Positions 7,177 through 12,239 of a DNA stretch of 12,239 nt are shown in pieces. How positions within the stretch are numbered: the stretch's first letter is position 1; each line of letters begins with the position of its first letter. Under the pieces are notes generated by a model. It ran no database searches. It saw only the letters and a program-made list of their open reading frames with translations, and was not told the origin of the DNA. The DNA comes from Pseudomonadota bacterium (GTDB taxonomy: Bacteria > Pseudomonadota > Alphaproteobacteria > Rhizobiales > Xanthobacteraceae), in the NCBI GenBank assembly GCA_023390955.1, contig JAEWBW010000285.1, forward strand, positions 1-12,239. Reading direction: 5' to 3'. The position numbers were made by a program, and so were the translations under genes.

Positions 7177-7403
7177 TCGTCGCGCCGGTCCCGCTCATTG
7201 TTATGGTTCGATGACGCTTGCAGCGCCGGCCGGTGATGATTGTCCCGGAGCCAACATGAACGGTGGATGAGCGTGGTTGCGGCATGATCACGCAACCCCG
7301 TTCAGCTTCTGTTGGGGTTGGGGAACCCAACATGGGCTGCGGGTGTTTGAAAGACATGAGCCTGTCTGCAGGCACCATTCAGGTCCCAAGGAGGGTCCAG
7401 GAC
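7177..7403. promoter_or_regulatory. Divergent intergenic region with structured leader
   Basis: This 227-base gap separates the minus-strand binding-protein gene from the plus-strand small secreted-protein gene, so it should hold both promoters. I could not find convincing -35/-10 pairs. On the plus strand the right half is rich in potential RNA structure: GGTTGCG/CGCAACC (7275-7281, 7291-7297), CAACCCC/GGGGTTG (7293-7299, 7314-7320), TGTTGGG/CCCAACA (7310-7316, 7326-7332) and GCCTG/CAGGC (7360-7364, 7369-7373). The first three overlap and cannot all form together. Confidence 0.5.
7388..7395 (+). promoter_or_regulatory. Strong Shine-Dalgarno sequence deciding the start at 7404
   Basis: AAGGAGGG lies eight bases before the ATG at 7404. 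It shows that translation starts there rather than at the upstream in-frame ATG at 7263, whose 47 extra residues look non-coding and would bury the signal peptide. Confidence 0.8.
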
Positions 7404-7772
7404 ATGTTTGACAGATTTTCGAAGTTTACCGGCCGCAAGGCCGTTCTCGCCACCGCCACTGTGCTGGCCCTGACCGCCGTCGCGCCGACGGCTTCCTATG
7501 CGGGCGGCCGTCACTGGCATGGCGGTGGCGGCGGGGCGGCCGCTGCCGCGGTGTTCGGCCTCGCCGCGACCGGCCTTGCGATCGCAGCCACCCGTGATGC
7601 CTACGCTTACGGCCCGGGGCCGGGCTACGGCTATTATGACAGCCCCGCCTATTACAGCGCCCCGTCCTACGGCCCCTATTACGGCCCGGGCCCGAACTAC
7701 CAGTACCAGCGCTATGGCGGCACGGCGCCGTCGGAGGCCTGCGGCCAGGGCTACTACCAGAACTGCTACTGA
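7404..7772 (+). CDS. Small secreted Gly/Tyr-rich protein of unknown function
   Basis: The 122-residue product has a clear signal peptide (MFDRFSKFTGRKAVLATATV, then LALTAVAPTASYA, cut likely after residue 33). After it come a His/Gly patch GGRHWHGGGGG (34-44), an Ala/Gly-rich hydrophobic stretch (45-63), and a Tyr/Gly/Pro-rich tail with repeats such as YGPGPGYGYY (69-78) and SYGPYYGPGPNYQYQRYGG (88-106). Two cysteines near the end (113 and 121, in SEACGQGYYQNCY) may form a disulfide. The hydrophobic stretch could be a membrane anchor or glycine-zipper helix. The protein probably sits in the periplasm or outer envelope. I do not recognise a named family. The gene has its own strong ribosome-binding site and a terminator 28 bases after its stop, so it is probably monocistronic. 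Confidence 0.85.
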   Translation: MFDRFSKFTGRKAVLATATVLALTAVAPTASYAGGRHWHGGGGGAAAAAVFGLAATGLAIAATRDAYAYGPGPGYGYYDSPAYYSAPSYGPYYGPGPNYQYQRYGGTAPSEACGQGYYQNCY

Positions 7773-7799
7773 CCCTTCGGCCATGAAGCATTGACCAAG

Positions 7800-7835
7800 A
7801 CCGGCCTTCGCGCTTGCCGCGGAGGCCGGTTTTTT
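7800..7835 (+). terminator. Rho-independent terminator of the small secreted-protein gene
   Basis: ACCGGCCT (7800-7807) and AGGCCGGT (7823-7830) form a perfect 8-bp stem that four more inner pairs, one of them G-U, extend to twelve. The loop is seven bases and the stem runs into a T tract (7830-7835). It lies 28 bases after the stop codon and is the clearest intrinsic terminator in the window. It separates this gene from the HisE-like gene. Confidence 0.9.
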
Positions 7836-7890
7836 GCTTATATTGCCGAACGTTAACACGCGTTCCATTTGTTTAGAGTAGTTTTGTGTA

Positions 7891-8295
7891 ATGAGTGATT
7901 CGCTTGAGCGGCTATATCTGGCTGTGCTCGCGGCCAGAGACCTTGATCCGGCAACTTCCCGCACGGCCCGGCTGTTTCAGCGCGGCCCCGCCAAGATGGC
8001 GAAGAAGCTTGCCGAGGAAGCCATCGAAGTCGTCATCGACGCGGTGAATGGCGATAGCGACGCGGTGATCCGCGAAAGCGCGGACCTGCTCTATAATCTC
8101 ACCGTGCTGTGGGCGTCGGCCGGGGTTCGGCCCGAGGACGTCTGGCGCGAGATGGCGCGGCGCGAGGACATGCTCGGCATTGCCGAGAAACTGCCCAAAC
8201 CCGCTGCCATGAAGATGCCCAAGACGGCAGCATCCCGCATGCCTGTCCGGCGGCCAATTGCCGCGCTCGAGGGCCGGGCACGCAAGCGTCACTAA
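7891..8295 (+). CDS. hisE: Phosphoribosyl-ATP pyrophosphatase (HisE-like, MazG superfamily)
   Basis: The first ~97 of 134 residues match HisE, which hydrolyses phosphoribosyl-ATP to phosphoribosyl-AMP in the second step of histidine synthesis. Family features are RLYLAVLAARDLDPATSRTA (7-26), the metal-binding helix AEEAIEVVIDA (41-51) and the second acidic helix ESADLLYNLTVLW (62-74). The usual glycine before the EE pair is alanine here. Beyond residue 98 there is a ~35-residue extension rich in Lys, Arg, Pro and Ala (for example KMPKTAASRMPVRRP, 108-122) that HisE proteins of about 107 residues lack. No other his gene is in the window. The ATG has no strong Shine-Dalgarno. It could be the cell's only HisE, a second copy, or a MazG-type enzyme acting on another nucleotide. 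Confidence 0.82.
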   Translation: MSDSLERLYLAVLAARDLDPATSRTARLFQRGPAKMAKKLAEEAIEVVIDAVNGDSDAVIRESADLLYNLTVLWASAGVRPEDVWREMARREDMLGIAEKLPKPAAMKMPKTAASRMPVRRPIAALEGRARKRH

Positions 8296-8319
8296 ATTCG
8301 GTAAAGATCGGTCCCATCC

Positions 8320-8346
8320 CACCATGGACAAATCCCTCCCATGGTG
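8320..8346. repeat. Hairpin between the HisE-like and YqaA-like genes
   Basis: CACCATGG (8320-8327) and CCATGGTG (8339-8346) are a perfect 8-bp inverted repeat with an 11-base loop. The 3' arm contains the ATG at 8341, an in-frame upstream start candidate for the YqaA-like gene. No T run follows, so it is not a typical terminator. Confidence 0.5.
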
Positions 8347-8361
8347 CTTCATCGCGGCGCC

Positions 8362-8943
8362 ATGCTGAAACGTATCTACGACTGGTGCATCGACGCCGCT
8401 CACAAGCCCTACGCGCTCTGGATCATGGGAGCCGTGTCTTTCGCGGAAAGCTCGTTCTTTCCGATCCCTCCGGATGTGATGCTGATTCCGATGTCGCTGG
8501 CGCGCCCGCAGCGCGCCTGGCTCTACGCGACCATCTGCACCATAACTTCGGTGCTGGGCGGCGTTGTGGGCTACGCCATCGGTGCGCTGCTCTTTGACAG
8601 CGTTGGCCAGTGGCTGATCCATGTGTACGGGCTCGGCGGCAAGGTCGACGCCTTCCGTGCCTCCTATGCCGAATGGGGCGCGGTGATCATCCTGCTCAAG
8701 GGCCTGACCCCGATCCCCTACAAGCTGGTGACCATCACCTCGGGCTTTGCCGGCTACAACATCGTCCTGTTCATCCTGTGCTCGATCGTGGCGCGCGGCG
8801 GACGGTTCTTCGTCGCCGCCATCCTGCTCAACCGTTACGGCGACTGGATCCGGGAGCGGATCGAGCGGCATCTCGGCCTGTGGGTGACGCTTGGCGCCGT
8901 GGTGCTGGTGCTCGGCTTCGTCGTTGCGATCAAGTTGATCTAA
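8362..8943 (+). CDS. YqaA-family inner-membrane protein (DedA/SNARE-associated superfamily)
   Basis: The product is 193 residues if translation starts at 8362, or 200 from the in-frame ATG at 8341. I prefer 8362 because MLKRIYDW is the usual N-terminus of this group as I remember it; neither start has a clear Shine-Dalgarno. Counting from 8362, hydrophobic segments lie near residues 18-44, 52-80, 106-120, 128-157 and 170-193. Family motifs are SFAESSFFPIPPDVMLIPM (26-44), GLTPIPYKLVTITSG (114-128) and ARGGRFF (144-150), the last matching the conserved Arg-containing segment of DedA proteins. DedA relatives act in the inner membrane, some as phospholipid flippases and in envelope homeostasis; the substrate of YqaA is not established. 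The gene follows the HisE-like gene by 66 bases and may be co-transcribed with it. Confidence 0.88.
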   Translation: MLKRIYDWCIDAAHKPYALWIMGAVSFAESSFFPIPPDVMLIPMSLARPQRAWLYATICTITSVLGGVVGYAIGALLFDSVGQWLIHVYGLGGKVDAFRASYAEWGAVIILLKGLTPIPYKLVTITSGFAGYNIVLFILCSIVARGGRFFVAAILLNRYGDWIRERIERHLGLWVTLGAVVLVLGFVVAIKLI

Positions 8944-8945
8944 AG

Positions 8946-8994
8946 GGGCATGATCCGGAAAAGCGTGAAGCGGCTTTCCGATAAGATCATGCCC
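8946..8994. repeat. Dispersed-type intergenic palindrome
   Basis: GGGCATGATC (8946-8955) and GATCATGCCC (8985-8994) are a perfect 10-bp inverted repeat. Inside it CGGAAAAGC (8956-8964) pairs with GCTTTCCG (8973-8980) with one bulged base, giving a long stem-loop directly after the YqaA-like stop codon. I remember near-identical palindromes scattered between genes in Bradyrhizobium and Rhodopseudomonas, but copy number cannot be checked here. It may protect or terminate the upstream mRNA. Confidence 0.75.
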
Positions 8995-9013
8995 TAAAAC
9001 AACATCCCCACAC

Positions 9014-9038
9014 GGCGCGGGAGCTTTGCCCTCGCGCC
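9014..9038 (+). other. GC-rich hairpin, possible weak terminator
   Basis: GGCGCG (9014-9019) and CGCGCC (9033-9038) form a perfect 6-bp stem, extendable by two pairs including one G-U. It lies between the palindromic repeat and the next gene's ATG at 9061. It is not followed by a proper T run, so a terminator role is uncertain. Confidence 0.3.
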
Positions 9039-9060
9039 GGCTTCGGTTACGTTTGCCGCC

Positions 9061-9639
9061 ATGATGGTTCGCTCCGGTCATTCCGTAGTCAGGCAATGGA
9101 GCCTCGCCTGCGCGGCACTTCTGATCCTGCTCGGCAGCGGCGGAGCCGGATGGCCGCAAGCGGCGAGCCCGGCAGCGCCCTCCCTCGGCGTGCAGCAATC
9201 CGGTCCCCAGCAGGCGCCGCCGCCAACGACGCCCGCGCCAGCCGCGCCGCCGGCGCGTGAGGAAAATCCCGGCCTGATCAACGAAATGGGCAAGCTGTTC
9301 GACAAGCTGCCCTCGATCCTGCCGCCGATCAAAAGCCCGAGCGAGACCATCGAGGATCTCAACAAGAGCGCCAAGGATACCGGCGATGCGCTGTCGCGGA
9401 TCGCAAAGCCCTCGACCATGGTGACGGGCCGCGTGGCCTGTCCGGCCTCGCCGAACGGTGCGCCCGATTGCAAGCTGGCCGCGGTCAGCCTCTGTGAAAG
9501 CAATGGCTACAAGGACGGCAAGAGTCTGAGCGCCGATTCCTCGGAAAAGTGCTCGCCAAAGGTTCTGATTCCCGGCCGTCAACGCAAGCCCGACGATTGC
9601 CGCACCGATACCTTCGTCACCCGCGCGCTCTGCCAATAG
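9061..9639 (+). CDS. Secreted proline-rich, six-cysteine protein of unknown function
   Basis: The 192-residue protein begins with a signal sequence (hydrophobic core about residues 15-30, with C17 inside it). A Pro/Ala/Gln-rich linker follows (about 33-66, including QQAPPPTTPAPAAPPA), then a probably helical segment NEMGKLFDKLPSILPPIKSP (74-93). The C-terminal part (120-192) holds six cysteines at 127, 137, 145, 164, 180 and 191, in contexts such as RVACPASPNGAPDCK and LCESNGYKDGK, suggesting a small disulfide-bonded domain in the periplasm. I do not recognise a named family. Two adjacent ATGs (9061, 9064) are possible starts and neither has a strong Shine-Dalgarno. It lies between a palindromic repeat and aspA and is probably its own unit. 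Confidence 0.8.
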   Translation: MMVRSGHSVVRQWSLACAALLILLGSGGAGWPQAASPAAPSLGVQQSGPQQAPPPTTPAPAAPPAREENPGLINEMGKLFDKLPSILPPIKSPSETIEDLNKSAKDTGDALSRIAKPSTMVTGRVACPASPNGAPDCKLAAVSLCESNGYKDGKSLSADSSEKCSPKVLIPGRQRKPDDCRTDTFVTRALCQ

Positions 9640-9680
9640 CGCTACGCGCGAGACCTGATGACTTTCCAAGACGACTCGCA

Positions 9681-9685
9681 AGGAG
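9681..9685 (+). promoter_or_regulatory. Shine-Dalgarno sequence of aspA
   Basis: AGGAG, preceded by A at 9680, lies six bases before the ATG at 9692 and fixes the start of the aspartase gene. Confidence 0.7.
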
Positions 9686-9691
9686 TGCATC

Positions 9692-11092
<1,401 letters not shown>

Positions 11093-11094
11093 CT

Positions 11095-11132
11095 GTCATT
11101 CCGGGCTCGCGCTACGCGCGCCCCGGAATGAC
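11095..11132. repeat. Palindromic element after aspA, possible bidirectional terminator
   Basis: GTCATTCCGGG (11095-11105) and CCCGGAATGAC (11122-11132) form a perfect 11-bp stem with a 16-base loop, CTCGCGCTACGCGCGC, which can itself pair partly. It starts two bases after the aspA stop codon. There is no long T run. I remember this GTCATTCCGGG palindrome as a common intergenic element in Bradyrhizobium-type genomes; here it probably stabilises or ends the aspA transcript. Confidence 0.7.
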
Positions 11133-11143
11133 GAAGGAGAAAA

Positions 11144-11214
11144 TTTCCACTGACTGGAATTGCGGTACCCGCATCCGCCGCCCGGCGTCAAAACGCAATA
11201 CTTGACAGTGGAAA
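11144..11214. promoter_or_regulatory. Spaced 9-bp inverted repeat, possible operator
   Basis: TTTCCACTG (11144-11152) and CAGTGGAAA (11206-11214) are perfect inverse copies separated by 53 bases. The right half overlaps the last two bases of the TTGACA box upstream of the nitronate monooxygenase gene. The arrangement could be a two-site operator for a dimeric regulator or a long-range RNA stem; chance is not excluded. Confidence 0.3.
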
Positions 11215-11231
11215 GATTGCCTTGTTGGTAT
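11202..11231 (+). promoter_or_regulatory. Candidate sigma-70-type promoter of the nitronate monooxygenase gene
   Basis: A perfect TTGACA (11202-11207) is followed after 18 bases by TGGTAT (11226-11231), a weak -10 with three of six consensus positions. Transcription would begin about 35 bases before the ATG at 11275. The -35 is the best in the window; the -10 is doubtful. Confidence 0.4.
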
Positions 11232-11274
11232 GAAACCCAACCTGCATTTTTTGTCGCTGAAGGATCGTTCCGCA

Positions 11275-12239
11275 ATGTCCATGCCTGCTTTGTTCAAGGG
11301 GCGCCTGTCGATCCCCGTGATCGGTTCGCCGCTCTTCATCATCTCCGTGCCCGATCTGGTGATCGCGCAGTGCAAAGCTGGTGTGGTCGGCTCGTTTCCG
11401 TCGCTGAACGCGCGGCCGCCGGAGCTGCTCGACGAATGGCTGGCGCGCATCACCGAAGAGCTCGCGGCCTATGACCGCGCGCATCCCGACAAGCCGTCGG
11501 CGCCGTTCGCGGTCAACCAGATCGTGCACAAGTCGAACAACCGGCTCGATCACGACATGCAGCTGTGCGCCAAGTACAAGGTGCCGATGATCATCTCCTC
11601 GCTCGGCGCGCGCGAGGAGCTCAATCAGGCCGTGCACGGCTGGGGCGGCATCGTCTTCCACGACGTGATCAATCAGAAGTTCGCACACAAGGCGATCGAG
11701 AAGGGCGCCGACGGCCTGATCCTGGTCGCGGCCGGCGCCGGCGGTCATGCCGGCACGATCTCGCCGCTCGCCTTCGTCGCCGAGACGCGCAAGTGGTTCG
11801 ACGGTCCGGTGGCCCTGTCGGGTGCGATCGGCAACGGCAAGGCGATCCGCGCTGCGCGCATCCTCGGTGCCGACTTCGCCTATATCGGCTCGGCCTTCAT
11901 TGCGACCAAGGAAGCCAACGCGGTCGAGAAGTACAAGGAGATGATCGCGGGCTCGACGGCCGACGACATCGTCTATTCCAACCTCTTCACCGGCGTGCAC
12001 GGCAACTATCTGAAGCCGTCGATCCTTGCCGCCGGCATGGACCCGGAAAATCTTCCGACGTCCGATCCTTCAAAGATGAATTTCGGCACCGACGCCTCCG
12101 GCGAGCGCGCCAAGCCGAAGGCCTGGAAGGAAATCTGGGGCTCGGGCCAGGGCATCGGCAGCATCGACAAGGTCGTCCCCGCCGCCGAGTTGATCGCGCG
12201 CTTCAAGAAGGAATACGACGAAGCGATCGATCCGCCGTT
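11275..12239 (+). CDS. Nitronate monooxygenase (2-nitropropane dioxygenase family), 3' end beyond window
   Basis: The reading frame is open from ATG 11275 to the window edge (321 complete codons), close to the full length usual for the family, so only a few C-terminal residues are probably missing. These FMN enzymes oxidise alkyl nitronates, such as the toxin propionate 3-nitronate, in the cytoplasm. Visible features are an N-terminal beta strand LSIPVIGSPLFIIS (11-24), the phosphate-binding AAGAGGHAG (152-160) with the conserved histidine H158, LSGAIGNG (181-188) and GADFAYIGSAFIAT (198-211), in a TIM-barrel order. A Shine-Dalgarno AAGGA (11260-11264) lies ten bases before the ATG; Met3 (11281) is an alternative start. 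A related TIM-barrel enzyme such as an FMN-dependent enoyl reductase is possible, but the GGHAG pattern favours nitronate monooxygenase. Confidence 0.88.
   Translation, partial: MSMPALFKGRLSIPVIGSPLFIISVPDLVIAQCKAGVVGSFPSLNARPPELLDEWLARITEELAAYDRAHPDKPSAPFAVNQIVHKSNNRLDHDMQLCAKYKVPMIISSLGAREELNQAVHGWGGIVFHDVINQKFAHKAIEKGADGLILVAAGAGGHAGTISPLAFVAETRKWFDGPVALSGAIGNGKAIRAARILGADFAYIGSAFIATKEANAVEKYKEMIAGSTADDIVYSNLFTGVHGNYLKPSILAAGMDPENLPTSDPSKMNFGTDASGERAKPKAWKEIWGSGQGIGSIDKVVPAAELIARFKKEYDEAIDPP

Noticed and set aside
7218..7244. TTGCAG as a -35 box for the small secreted-protein gene
   Set aside because: No acceptable -10 lies at a suitable distance (TGTCCC at 17 bases), so the promoter was not called.
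7263..7403. A 47-residue N-terminal extension of the small secreted protein
   Set aside because: It would place the signal peptide inside the protein, and a strong Shine-Dalgarno sits just before the ATG at 7404.
11224..11241. GTTGG/CCAAC hairpin before the nitronate monooxygenase gene, resembling the one at 7310-7332
   Set aside because: The stem is only five pairs and the likeness to the other leader is limited to this short motif.

Overview
The window looks like chromosomal core DNA from a high-GC alphaproteobacterium, most likely Bradyrhizobium or a close relative in the Nitrobacteraceae. This is inferred from strong GC bias in third codon positions, long antisense shadow reading frames, an NdvA-type glucan exporter, and two kinds of dispersed intergenic palindrome that I remember from Bradyrhizobium/Rhodopseudomonas genomes. 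No database search was possible. I see no insertion sequence, phage, CRISPR array, tRNA or rRNA, and no clear sign of recent horizontal transfer.

Left half (1-7176), all on the minus strand. Read in transcription order (right to left): an orphan periplasmic NitT/TauT-type substrate-binding protein (6133-7176); a fused permease/ATPase exporter of the cyclic beta-glucan (NdvA/ChvA) family (4241-6037); a penicillin-binding D,D-carboxypeptidase with a long Lys/Ala/Pro tail and a GTG start (2588-4048), followed by hairpins and a probable terminator; a long-chain fatty-acid CoA ligase (715-2400) closely followed by a DUF924 protein (142-696), probably one operon; and the first 11 codons of a probable peroxiredoxin (1-33).

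Right half (7404-12239), all on the plus strand. In order: a small secreted Gly/Tyr-rich protein with an unusually structured leader (7404-7772) and a strong terminator; a HisE-like phosphoribosyl-ATP pyrophosphatase with a basic tail (7891-8295); a YqaA/DedA-family membrane protein (8362-8943); a palindromic repeat; a secreted proline-rich six-cysteine protein of unknown function (9061-9639); aspartate ammonia-lyase (9692-11092); a second palindromic repeat; and a nitronate monooxygenase whose 3' end is cut by the window (11275 onward). The two halves diverge from the 227-base region 7177-7403.

The genes are mostly independent housekeeping and envelope functions: fatty-acid activation, peptidoglycan trimming, glucan export, aspartate/fumarate interconversion and nitronate detoxification. 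I did not find a clear new multi-gene system. The points most worth a second look are the leader RNA at 7275-7332 with competing pairings, the stand-alone HisE-like protein, the orphan binding protein, the two unknown secreted proteins, and a 9-bp inverted repeat that touches the putative -35 box of the nitronate monooxygenase gene.
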